9,723 nt of DNA from an uncultured Prevotellaceae bacterium (GTDB lineage: Bacteria; Bacteroidota; Bacteroidia; Bacteroidales; Bacteroidaceae). The notes under the pieces are model-generated. The model was not told the DNA's origin. It did not search any database and saw only the letters and a list, made by a program, of their open reading frames with translations. Positions 1-6,620 of the stretch are shown in pieces. The DNA lies in the NCBI GenBank assembly GCA_947306845.1, contig CAMZHP010000101.1:1-9723 (forward strand). Reading direction: 5' to 3'. A program made the translations under genes and the position numbers. Position 1 is the first letter of the stretch; the number at the start of each line of letters is the position of its first letter.

Positions 1-1435
1 CAACGGGGATACCCATATACTTCAGCACCTCCCAGAGATATTTTCCTGCATGCTCAAACATCACTGCTGCATGGTGAGGATAATGTTTCTCAATGAGGAC
101 ATGACGATAGAAACGGCTCATGTTCTTGATGCCGAAGGTTCCGATAGAACCAAACGAGCGGGTGGGCACTGGCAGGATCTCTCCCTGAGCGATATAGGCA
201 CGGAGCTTGGTGTCGGCGGTAGACTGCAGACGATAAACGGTGGCCTTGCCGGGTTTCAGGTCGCCCTCCAGTGTGCCGTTGGTCACCTCTACTGGCAGGG
301 CGCGGGCCATGATGCGCTGGAAGCACATCTGGCAGCTGCAAACCTTCGAGGAAGCAGTGTTGCCACAGTGGAAGCCCATGAAAATCTCCTTGTCGGTATA
401 GCTGTCGCACTCGAACTTCTTGCCCTTGATGCTCTGCTCGTACATGTCTCTTGGAACGGAGTTGTTGATGTCGAGCAAGGTGACTGCATCCTGAGTGATG
501 CAAGTGCCGATATACTCTGACAGGGCGCCATAGATGTCAACCTCACAGGCCACGGGGATGCCACGACCCGTCAGACGGCTGTTCACATAACATGGGACGA
601 AGCCAAACATCGTCTGGAACGCGGGCCAGCACTTGTTGGCCATGGCCACAAACTGGCGGGAGCCTTTGTGAGCCTCAATCCAGTCGAGCAGCGTCAGTTC
701 ATACTGGGCCAATTTCGGCAGCACCGACGGAATCTTGTTGCCTTTACCCAACTCGGCAGCCATATCCTTCACCACATCATCGATGCGTGGGTCGCCCTCA
801 TGCTTCTGGAAAGCCTCAAGCAAGTCGAGTTCTGAGTTCTCCTCAATCTCCACATCGAGGTCGTAGAGGGCACGGATAGGTGCGTTGCAAGCGAGGAAGT
901 TGTTGGGACGCGGACCGAAACTGATGATTTTCAAGTTCTGCAGACCAACGATGGCACGTGCGATGGGCACGAACTCATGAATCATATCTGCACACTCTGA
1001 GGCATCTCCTACAGGTTCCTCTGGGATGTAGGCACGTGTCTTGCGCAGAGAGAGGGCCTGGCTGGCATTGAGCATGCCGCAGTAGGCATCGCCACGGCCA
1101 TCAATCAAGTTCTCCTGTGTCTCCTCGGCAGCAGCGCAGAACATGGTCGGGCCCTGGAACCAGTCGGCTATCATAGTCTCAGAGATCTCCGGACCAAAAT
1201 TGCCCAGATACACGCAAAGTGCGTTGCATCCAGCCTTCTTCACATCCTCAAGAGCCTGCTGAGCGTGAATCTCACTCTCGACAATACAGATAGGGCACTC
1301 GTAGATATCGGCATCACCGTACTTCTCTACATACTTGGCTATCATAGCCTTACGACGGTTGACTGCCAATGACTCTGGGAAACAATCGCGGCTTACGGCG
1401 ACGATTCCAATTTTGATTACTGGTACATTCTTCAT
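1..1435 (-). CDS. L-fucose isomerase-like sugar isomerase (COG2407 type), C-terminus cut by window edge
   Basis: The frame starts at an ATG (1435-1433) and stays open to the left edge, giving 478 residues beginning MKNVPVIKIGIVAVSRDCFP. The fold family interconverts aldoses and ketoses in the cytoplasm using a divalent metal. Three regions resemble the L-fucose isomerase metal site: CEVDIYGA with E298, LLDINN with D322, and a histidine-rich segment near the end (HYPHH, H454/H455). An unusual cysteine group follows the second region: HCGN (C357) and CSCQMC (C366, C368, C371). Relatives are roughly 490 residues, so only a short tail should be missing. No kinase or aldolase of a fucose or arabinose pathway is visible beside it, so the substrate cannot be assigned. 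The upstream AT-rich gap suggests it is first in its transcript. Family membership is fairly secure; the exact sugar is not. Confidence 0.85.
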   Translation of the reverse strand, partial: MKNVPVIKIGIVAVSRDCFPESLAVNRRKAMIAKYVEKYGDADIYECPICIVESEIHAQQALEDVKKAGCNALCVYLGNFGPEISETMIADWFQGPTMFCAAAEETQENLIDGRGDAYCGMLNASQALSLRKTRAYIPEEPVGDASECADMIHEFVPIARAIVGLQNLKIISFGPRPNNFLACNAPIRALYDLDVEIEENSELDLLEAFQKHEGDPRIDDVVKDMAAELGKGNKIPSVLPKLAQYELTLLDWIEAHKGSRQFVAMANKCWPAFQTMFGFVPCYVNSRLTGRGIPVACEVDIYGALSEYIGTCITQDAVTLLDINNSVPRDMYEQSIKGKKFECDSYTDKEIFMGFHCGNTASSKVCSCQMCFQRIMARALPVEVTNGTLEGDLKPGKATVYRLQSTADTKLRAYIAQGEILPVPTRSFGSIGTFGIKNMSRFYRHVLIEKHYPHHAAVMFEHAGKYLWEVLKYMGIPV

Positions 1436-1479
1436 ACTGTAAAAGGTATTTGTTTAGGTAAACTATTCGTTTCAAGGGG

Positions 1480-1487
1480 TAAAGTTA
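1480..1487 (-). promoter_or_regulatory. possible -7 element for the isomerase gene
   Basis: Read on the minus strand the site is TAACTTTA, one base off the Bacteroidota -7 consensus TAnnTTTG, 45 bases upstream of the isomerase ATG. No TTTG box lies 19-21 bases further upstream, so this is a weak call made mainly on position. Confidence 0.3.
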
Positions 1488-1547
1488 CATCTTTATTTTC
1501 AAATTCCTCACTTTTTTCTCTTTTTTTCGTAGAGAATAATGACACAC

Positions 1548-1658
1548 CACGAAAAATCCACCACGAAGCTCCATGAAAAATACCTCAACCACGAAAACAC
1601 GAAACTTCACGAACTTTTATTTACCCATGGTTTCTTATTTTTATATCTTAATCACGAA
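1548..1658 (+). repeat. cluster of CACGAA hexamers in AT-rich spacer
   Basis: Six CACGAA copies, all in one orientation, start at 1548, 1562, 1590, 1598, 1608 and 1653, with a CATGAA variant at 1572. Spacing is irregular (8 to 45 bases), so it is not a clean tandem array. The stretch has no reading frame of note and lies between the divergently transcribed isomerase and the zinc-ribbon gene. Similar CACGAA-rich runs occur in intergenic DNA of other bacteria as I remember them; the function is unknown. Confidence 0.6.
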
Positions 1659-1679
1659 TTAGAGAATTAGAGAATTATA
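1656..1679 (+). repeat. 8-base tandem repeat, three units
   Basis: GAATTAGA occurs at 1656-1663 and 1664-1671 and is followed by the variant GAATTATA at 1672-1679. It sits directly upstream of the -7 element of the zinc-ribbon gene, where a -33 box would be expected, so changes in copy number would alter that promoter's upstream sequence. That effect is inference. Confidence 0.65.
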
Positions 1680-1696
1680 AAACCAAATTATATGAT

Positions 1697-1704
1697 TATC
1701 TTTG
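1697..1704 (+). promoter_or_regulatory. -7 promoter element for the zinc-ribbon/TM2 gene
   Basis: TATCTTTG matches the Bacteroidota consensus TAnnTTTG exactly and lies 28 bases before the ATG at 1733. I see no TTTG box at the usual distance; that position is taken by the GAATTAGA repeat. A transcription start near 1710 would leave a leader of a little over 20 bases. Confidence 0.55.
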
Positions 1705-1732
1705 CAAGCAGTTAACAAAAAATCATCAAAAT

Positions 1733-2290
1733 ATGGCGCTAATAATATGTTCCCAATGTGGCCGTGAGATATCCGACAAGGCACAGCAGTGCATACATTG
1801 TGGTGCTCCTATATTGAAATTGGAAATTTGTGAAGAATGCGGAACTGAATATCCGGAACAAGAGAAAGCATGTCCGACTTGCGGCTGTCCCTCCAAGAAA
1901 AAAGCTACTTCTTTTTCTTCAGAAAAAGAACGGGAAGTTGAATTGTTTCTGTTAAATAGAGATTATTATCCAACTGAACTATACAATGAAGTCAAATCAT
2001 GGATGATGTCTCTCACTGATAAGCAGCTTGCTCTTATCTATGATATGAATCTCAGAGATGCTGATATCATGTTACTCGTCTCTATCTTTTTGGGATATCT
2101 TGGTGTTGACAGAATTCTATTAAAAGACACAAAGAACGGACTAATGAAATTAGGCTTGACCTGTTGCTCTTTTCTTATTATTCCTGGTTTAATCTCAATC
2201 GTTTGGTGGATAAAAGATATTTTCTACATCAAAGAAATGGTCAAAAAATACAATTACGATGAAATGAGAAAAGTATCAATCATACATTGA
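1733..2290 (+). CDS. membrane protein with two N-terminal zinc ribbons and a TM2-like domain
   Basis: The 185-residue protein has two predicted zinc ribbons: C6, C9, C20, C23 and then C33, C36, C47, C50, each a CxxC pair repeated. A polar linker (about 52-70, rich in K, S, E) and a soluble segment (about 70-108) follow. Two hydrophobic segments (about 112-129 and 142-166) form a TM2-like hairpin carrying GYLGVDR (121-127), a variant of the GxxGxDRF signature in which the final aromatic residue is isoleucine. The zinc ribbons probably face the cytoplasm, but the role of such proteins is not known. Base composition is clearly lower in GC (about 30-45% in lines I counted) than in the Kdo genes next door (up to about 68% in one line), suggesting a different history. 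It appears to stand alone. The ATG is preceded by an A-rich stretch rather than a Shine-Dalgarno. Confidence 0.8.
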   Translation: MALIICSQCGREISDKAQQCIHCGAPILKLEICEECGTEYPEQEKACPTCGCPSKKKATSFSSEKEREVELFLLNRDYYPTELYNEVKSWMMSLTDKQLALIYDMNLRDADIMLLVSIFLGYLGVDRILLKDTKNGLMKLGLTCCSFLIIPGLISIVWWIKDIFYIKEMVKKYNYDEMRKVSIIH

Positions 2291-2647
2291 AATACTACTT
2301 TAGAACTAAAAGAAGTAAAACTGCTGTTTCTTCTTTCATTAGGCCTCCACGTTTCCATAAACCTAACAGAGACAAACATCCCCTCTTCTGGCATAGGGAA
2401 TTGTCCTGAATGCAACCATTCAGCGAATCATCTTTTTGAGTCGCCTTCAGCGAGGGCCAACGGTAGACGTACGAAACTGAAGTCAAATTTTCCAAATATT
2501 TACAAATCAAACAAATTTCTATTGTGAAAAAATAAAGATTTGACAGATTTGAATTGATTTGTAGGATTTCTGCCCGATAGGGCACTCCTTGATATTATTC
2601 GCTGAACAGATACTCGCGAATGCAAAAATACATAAAAATCTTAATAA
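2291..2647. other. intergenic stretch without a convincing gene
   Basis: About 350 bases separate the zinc-ribbon gene from the kdsA promoter. A minus-strand frame of 96 codons (2585-2295) is open but starts with GTG, has no recognisable domain or ribosome binding site, and runs into the tail of the convergent gene, so I do not call it. A small perfect hairpin lies at 2572-2583 (GCCC, loop GATA, GGGC). The AT-rich middle repeats the string GATTTG or its complement several times (2490-2565). It may be a decayed mobile or repeat element; that is inference. Confidence 0.5.
2309..2336 (+). terminator. weak terminator-like hairpin after the zinc-ribbon gene
   Basis: AAAGAAG (2309-2315) pairs with CTTCTTT (2330-2336), with an AAC/GTT inner stem across an asymmetric internal loop. 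It begins 18 bases after the stop codon. The stem is AU-rich and not followed by a clear T-run, so position is the main support. Confidence 0.3.
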
Positions 2648-2681
2648 TTTGCTTTCCACTCACATAATAATCGTACCTTTG
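2648..2681 (+). promoter_or_regulatory. Bacteroidota-type promoter of the kdsA-kdsD unit
   Basis: TTTG at 2648-2651 is followed after 22 bases by TACCTTTG at 2674-2681, an exact match to the -7 consensus. The spacing is one base above the usual 19-21. Transcription would start near 2688, giving a leader of about 50 bases before the kdsA ATG. Confidence 0.7.
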
Positions 2682-2736
2682 CATCAAGTGTTGCACAAAT
2701 ATAGACCTTCGTTTTTCTATCATATACTTATATCCC

Positions 2737-3534
2737 ATGAAGAAAACATCGCTATCGTCAGGCCCCATCTTTATAGCAGGCCCCTGTGTCATCGAGTCGG
2801 AGTATTTGCTATGCCAGGTGGCAGAGCAAATCACGGCCATCAATGCCCGACTGGGCACTGACATCATTTTCAAGTCATCCTTCGACAAAGCCAACCGCAC
2901 CTCAGTAAGTTCCTACCGCGGTCCGGGTTTGGAGCGTGGCCTGCAGATGCTCGCCGACATCAAGTCACGCTACGGACTGCGCATCCTGACCGACATCCAT
3001 GAGAGCTGGCAAGCAAAACCCGCCGGCGAAGTGGCTGATGTGCTACAGATACCCGCTTTCCTCTGCCGCCAGACCGACTTGCTCGCCGCTGCCGCCCGTA
3101 CAGGGCGCATCGTGAACATCAAGAAAGCGCAGTTTCTCAGCGGGCGCGACATGCGCTATCCCGTGGAGAAGGCCCTCGATGCCGGAGCCAGTGAGGTGTG
3201 GCTCACCGAACGTGGCAGCTGTTTCGGATACAACAACCTCGTCGTGGACTTCCGCAACATCCCAGACATGCTTGAGATAGTGCCTCGTGTAGTGATGGAC
3301 TGCACCCACAGCGTGCAACGCCCTGGAGCTGGCGGAGGGCACACCAGCGGTGACAGGCGATTCGTGCCACAGATGGCACTTGCCGCCCATGCTTTCGGTG
3401 CCACCGGCTTTTTCCTCGAAACACACCCCGACCCTGACCACGCGCTCAGCGACGGACCCAACATGCTGCCGCTTGAGCATCTGGAAAAATTGGTCAAAGC
3501 CATCCTTTCTGCTCCCATATATGACAAGGATTGA
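2737..3534 (+). CDS. kdsA: 3-deoxy-8-phosphooctulonate synthase (Kdo-8-phosphate synthase), metal-dependent class
   Basis: This cytoplasmic enzyme condenses arabinose-5-phosphate with phosphoenolpyruvate to Kdo-8-phosphate, the committed step to the Kdo of lipopolysaccharide. The 265-residue TIM-barrel protein shows the family signatures in order: FIAGPCVIES (12-21), FKSSFDKANRTS (45-56), RGPGLERGL (61-69), DIHES (86-90), IPAFLCRQTDLL (105-116), NIKKAQFLSG (127-136) and FLETHPDP (226-233). The metal-binding set of the Aquifex-type enzyme is complete: C17, H191, E228 and D239. The cysteine replaces the asparagine of the metal-independent E. coli form, so this copy should need a divalent metal. 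The start follows an AT-rich leader and yields a normal length. kdsD follows 60 bases downstream on the same strand and supplies the substrate. No kdsB or kdsC is in view. Confidence 0.97.
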   Translation: MKKTSLSSGPIFIAGPCVIESEYLLCQVAEQITAINARLGTDIIFKSSFDKANRTSVSSYRGPGLERGLQMLADIKSRYGLRILTDIHESWQAKPAGEVADVLQIPAFLCRQTDLLAAAARTGRIVNIKKAQFLSGRDMRYPVEKALDAGASEVWLTERGSCFGYNNLVVDFRNIPDMLEIVPRVVMDCTHSVQRPGAGGGHTSGDRRFVPQMALAAHAFGATGFFLETHPDPDHALSDGPNMLPLEHLEKLVKAILSAPIYDKD

Positions 3535-3594
3535 CCATCCCTGTTCAACACAGACCGACGACTAACAATAACTATGTACAATGATTGATCAACT

Positions 3595-4551
3595 ATGAAC
3601 CATCATCTTCCCCGCGAATATGCAGCCCAGTGCCTCAGAGACGAGGCCAATGCACTCACCGACCTCATCACCCAACTCGACGAACAGTTTGACCGCGCCG
3701 TCGACATGATTTACCACTGCCATGGCAAGGTGATTGTCACGGGCGTGGGAAAAAGCGGCAACATTGGCGCCAAAATCGCAGCCACCCTATCGAGCACAGG
3801 AACACCTGCTTTCTACATCAACCCGCTGGATGTCTATCATGGTGACCTGGGAGTGATGACCACGGAAGATATCGTGCTCGCTCTCAGCAATTCCGGACAG
3901 ACCGATGAACTGCTGCGCTTCATCCCTATTGTGCTCCACAACGGCATTCCCATCATTGCCATGACAGGCAACCCCAACTCGCTGCTGGCCAAATATTCCA
4001 CCGTGCACATTCTCGTGAAGGTAGAGAAGGAAGCCTGTCCGCTCAACCTCGCTCCTACAAGCAGCACCACTGCCGCCCTGGCCATGGGCGACGCCCTGGC
4101 TGTTGCCCTGATGGAAGTGCGCCATTTCAGACCTAAAGATTTTGCACAGTTCCATCCTGGCGGTGAACTGGGCAAGCGGTTGCTCACCACTGCCCGCGAC
4201 GTGATGAAGAGCGACGATCTGCCCGTCATTCCTTCGGACATGCACCTGGGCGAGGCCATCATACTCGTAAGCAAGGGAAAGCTGGGACTGGGCGTTGCCC
4301 TCTGCGACGGACGTGTCGAAGGCATCATCACAGATGGCGACATCCGCCGGGCCATGGAGCGATGGCAGTCGGAATTCTTCGACAGGACTGTAGCCGACAT
4401 CATGACACGACAACCCAAATGCGTGGCTCCCGAGACGAAAGTGACAGAAATCCAGCGCATCATGAACCAAAACAAGGTGCATTCCGTGTTGGTCATCGAC
4501 CAAGAGCGGCATCTTCTCGGTGTCGTCGATCACTACCGCTGCATGCTCTGA
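3595..4551 (+). CDS. kdsD: D-arabinose-5-phosphate isomerase (SIS domain plus two CBS domains)
   Basis: The enzyme converts ribulose-5-phosphate to arabinose-5-phosphate, the substrate of KdsA. The 318-residue protein has a sugar isomerase (SIS) domain at about 35-175 with VTGVGKSGNIG (48-58), the serine-rich LALSNSGQTDEL (95-106), and EKEACPLNLAPTSST (144-158), and then paired CBS domains (about 200-258 and 265-318) with ITDGDIRR (245-252). Residues implicated in catalysis in E. coli KdsD all have counterparts at a constant offset: K53, E105, E146 and H187. The length is close to the E. coli protein. It follows kdsA by 60 bases with no promoter or terminator I can see between them, so one transcript is likely. 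The capsule paralogue KpsF has the same architecture, but the pairing with kdsA favours the lipopolysaccharide role. Two short out-of-frame ATGs lie just upstream and are not used for this frame. Confidence 0.95.
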   Translation: MNHHLPREYAAQCLRDEANALTDLITQLDEQFDRAVDMIYHCHGKVIVTGVGKSGNIGAKIAATLSSTGTPAFYINPLDVYHGDLGVMTTEDIVLALSNSGQTDELLRFIPIVLHNGIPIIAMTGNPNSLLAKYSTVHILVKVEKEACPLNLAPTSSTTAALAMGDALAVALMEVRHFRPKDFAQFHPGGELGKRLLTTARDVMKSDDLPVIPSDMHLGEAIILVSKGKLGLGVALCDGRVEGIITDGDIRRAMERWQSEFFDRTVADIMTRQPKCVAPETKVTEIQRIMNQNKVHSVLVIDQERHLLGVVDHYRCML

Positions 4552-4575
4552 TTCGCATTTTTCATCCATCTTCAT

Positions 4576-4606
4576 TTTGCGGTCTCACAATAATGATGTA
4601 ACTTTG
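4576..4606 (+). promoter_or_regulatory. Bacteroidota-type promoter upstream of the phospholipase D gene
   Basis: TTTG at 4576-4579, 19 bases of spacer, then TAACTTTG at 4599-4606 match both boxes and the spacing of the Bacteroidota vegetative promoter. Transcription would start near 4612 and give a leader of about 105 bases containing the 22-base repeat. It implies the gene is transcribed separately from kdsA-kdsD, though read-through is possible. Confidence 0.75.
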
Positions 4607-4643
4607 CCAAAATTTTTTAAAAGCATAGTAAAAAATTGAACCG

Positions 4644-4687
4644 GTCACCTTGCAAAAGACTTTTAGTCACCTTGCAAAAAAGACTTA
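4644..4687 (+). repeat. two-copy 22-base direct repeat in the leader of the phospholipase D gene
   Basis: The 14-base core GTCACCTTGCAAAA occurs at 4644 and again exactly 22 bases later at 4666. The remaining 8 bases match after a two-base shift (GACTT in both). The first unit ends in the near-palindrome AAAAGACTTTT (4654-4664). The repeat lies downstream of the likely transcription start and so would be in the mRNA leader. I recall similar TCACCTTGCAAAAGACT repeats from Prevotella intergenic DNA, which I cannot verify here. Confidence 0.8.
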
Positions 4688-4717
4688 TCGGTTGATGGCA
4701 ATACAGCTTAGAAGTTG

Positions 4718-5986
4718 ATGAAAGCTCTTTTTTTGGCATTATTTCTCCTTATCTCCAACACGACTGTCACAGCCCAGAGCAGCGACTCACTGATCATCAA
4801 CCAGTTGAGCCTTGAGGGTGTGACATTCTCAAAGGACAACAGCGTAACACTGCTCACAAGCGGCCAGGAGAAATTTGATGACATGTTTGAAGCCATCCGT
4901 CAGGCAAGGAGTAGCGTGCATCTGGAATATTTCAATTTCCGCAACGACTCCATCGCCCGGCTGCTCTTCCATCTGCTGGGTGATAAGGTGAAGGAAGGTG
5001 TCGAGGTGAGAGCGCTCTTCGACGGTTTTGGCAACGACTCCAACAACCGACCGCTCCGCAAGCGCCATCTGCGAGACATACGCGCCATGGGCATCCAAAT
5101 CCATGAGTTCGATCCTGTGCGTTTCCCTTGGATCAACCATGTGTGGAGCCGTGACCACCGCAAGATTGTTGTCATCGACGGGAAGATTGCATACACAGGA
5201 GGTATGAATGTGGCCGACTACTACATCAACGGCACCAAGGTGGTAGGCGAATGGCGCGACATGCACTGCCGCATTGAGGGTGAGGAGGTGAACACGCTGC
5301 AGCGCATCTTCATGAGCTTATGGAAGAAAGTGTCGGGAGAAGATTTATTCGGCGACCCCAAGTATTTCCGGCTCACGCCATCAGCGGGTGAGTATTTCAA
5401 GAACCTGAAACCCGACACGACAACCAGCAAAGGGCATCAGACGGTGGGCATCATCAACAGGGAACCCCGTAGGAGCAGCCATATCATCCGCAAGTTCTAC
5501 ATCGATGCCATCAACGATGCCCAGGACAGCATCAAGCTGGTGAATCCGTATCTGACATTGAGCGGCAAGCTGAAGAAAGCCCTTCGCAATGCAGTAAAGC
5601 GAGGTGTGAAAGTGGAAGTAATGGTATCTGCCAAGAGCGACATCCCGCTTACTCCCGACTGCGGCTTCTACAACGTGCACAAGCTGATGAAACATGGGGT
5701 CAACGTATGGATTTATGAGCCAGGATTCCATCACACCAAAATCATCACTGTAGATGGAAAATTCTGCACCGTGGGAAGTGCCAACCTCAACGCCCGGAGT
5801 CTGCGTTTCGACTATGAGACCAACGCCGTCATTGTCGACTCATGTGTCACCCGGCAGCTTGACCACATGTTCGACACCGACAAGTCGAAAAGCTTTCGTC
5901 TGACTCCTCAATCATGGAACAAATTCCGCACACGGTGGCAGAAAACAGTTGGTTGGTTTGCCCACCTTCTCGCCCCTTGGCTATAA
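4718..5986 (+). CDS. cardiolipin synthase-like phospholipase D family protein with signal peptide
   Basis: Two HKD motifs define the family: HRKIVVID (H147, K149, D154) and HTKIITVD (H339, K341, D346), each followed by the usual G-G-N or G-S-A-N segment (GGMNVADY at 161, GSANLNARS at 353). A complete pair forms one active site working through a phosphohistidine. Bacterial members join phosphatidylglycerol units to cardiolipin or cleave phosphodiesters. The N-terminus is a single hydrophobic stretch (about 2-18) ending in VTAQS, typical of a cleavable signal peptide, rather than the two membrane helices of classic cardiolipin synthase. There is no lipobox cysteine. At 422 residues it is shorter than the usual roughly 480. 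Start choice: a TTG one codon upstream (4715) is immediately followed by this ATG, and the ATG is preferred. It faces the convergent luxR-type gene 43 bases beyond its stop. Cardiolipin synthesis is the likeliest role; a secreted phosphodiesterase is possible. Confidence 0.85.
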   Translation: MKALFLALFLLISNTTVTAQSSDSLIINQLSLEGVTFSKDNSVTLLTSGQEKFDDMFEAIRQARSSVHLEYFNFRNDSIARLLFHLLGDKVKEGVEVRALFDGFGNDSNNRPLRKRHLRDIRAMGIQIHEFDPVRFPWINHVWSRDHRKIVVIDGKIAYTGGMNVADYYINGTKVVGEWRDMHCRIEGEEVNTLQRIFMSLWKKVSGEDLFGDPKYFRLTPSAGEYFKNLKPDTTTSKGHQTVGIINREPRRSSHIIRKFYIDAINDAQDSIKLVNPYLTLSGKLKKALRNAVKRGVKVEVMVSAKSDIPLTPDCGFYNVHKLMKHGVNVWIYEPGFHHTKIITVDGKFCTVGSANLNARSLRFDYETNAVIVDSCVTRQLDHMFDTDKSKSFRLTPQSWNKFRTRWQKTVGWFAHLLAPWL

Positions 5987-6029
5987 GGTCTCTTTCACCG
6001 ATCAACCTCACATCCTTTTTTTCTCACAA
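5987..6029. other. short convergent gap
   Basis: These 43 bases separate the stop codons of two convergent genes. A run of seven T (6016-6022) could serve the plus-strand transcript, but I find no strong stem before it, so I do not call a terminator. Confidence 0.5.
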
Positions 6030-6620
6030 CTATATTTGCTCCAAATCCACATATCCGTTCATCACTGCATAGACCGTGAGCGCAGATAGACTGCGCATGC
6101 CTAGTTTCTCCACAATGTTCTTGCGGTGCGTGATGACAGTGGTCAAGCTGATGTTGAGGCGGTCGGCGATTTCCTTGTTGATGAGTCCTCTGACCAAGAG
6201 CGAGAGCACCTCGACTTCTCTCGGCGAGAGCTGAGGCTTCTGGTGGGCTGTATTCATGATATGCTCCCCATGAGGATGCCCCATGCGCATGGTCTGCAAG
6301 AGCGACCTCACCAAGGCTTTCTCCCCCTTGGTGACACAGATGCAATGGAATTCTGGCAATTGCGCAGCATGCTCACTGGCTGTGGTAAGCACAATGGTGC
6401 GACGGTTGCGCTCGGCAAAAAAAGAACGGTTGGAGAGCAATATGCTGATATCTACAAAGTAATGGAAGAACCTTTCGGGCTGGCTCCCTTGCAGCTCGGC
6501 CGCAGAAGTGAATGTCTCCATCTCAATGGTAGGCATTACACTCTGCAGCAGCTGTTTCAAGCCCACGACAGTGAGCGAGTTGGCGCAGACAATCGCCACA
6601 AGGGATCTTACGTCGGTCAT
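6030..6620 (-). CDS. LuxR-type transcriptional regulator with degenerate receiver domain, coupled to nrdG
   Basis: The C-terminal part (about 130-190) is a clear LuxR/FixJ-type helix-turn-helix: LSPREVEVLSLLVRGLINKE, then ISLTTVITHRKNIVEKLG. The N-terminal 120 residues look like a response-regulator receiver with candidate D57 (YFVDISIL), T79 and K98, but the usual acidic pair after the first strand is replaced by C12-A13-N14 (AIVCANS). Phosphorylation in the normal Mg-dependent way is therefore doubtful. No sensor kinase is beside it. Start choice: an in-frame TTG lies two codons upstream, but the ATG at 6620 overlaps the nrdG stop as ATGA (6617-6620), the standard arrangement for translational coupling, and gives 196 residues. 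It is the last gene of the nrdD-nrdG unit, so it should be made together with the anaerobic reductase. Target genes are unknown; autoregulation or control by redox or nucleotide state is inference. Confidence 0.85.
   Translation of the reverse strand: MTDVRSLVAIVCANSLTVVGLKQLLQSVMPTIEMETFTSAAELQGSQPERFFHYFVDISILLSNRSFFAERNRRTIVLTTASEHAAQLPEFHCICVTKGEKALVRSLLQTMRMGHPHGEHIMNTAHQKPQLSPREVEVLSLLVRGLINKEIADRLNISLTTVITHRKNIVEKLGMRSLSALTVYAVMNGYVDLEQI

Noticed and set aside
50..520. Plus-strand open frame at the left edge
   Set aside because: It is antisense to the isomerase, whose frame runs uninterrupted from 1435 to the window edge with metal-site motifs.
2295..2585. 96-codon minus-strand open frame between the zinc-ribbon gene and kdsA
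   Set aside because: It begins with GTG, lacks a ribosome site and any recognisable domain, and reads through AT-rich repetitive DNA; more likely chance or a decayed element.
3043..3480. Long minus-strand open frames opposite kdsA
   Set aside because: They are antisense shadows of a GC-rich, strongly identified gene; all family motifs are on the plus strand.
3787..4575. 262-codon minus-strand open frame opposite kdsD
   Set aside because: Antisense shadow of a gene with complete SIS and CBS motifs; histidine- and valine-rich translation typical of a complementary frame.
4644..4687. CRISPR-like array
   Set aside because: Only two units, directly abutting, with no spacers and no cas genes nearby.
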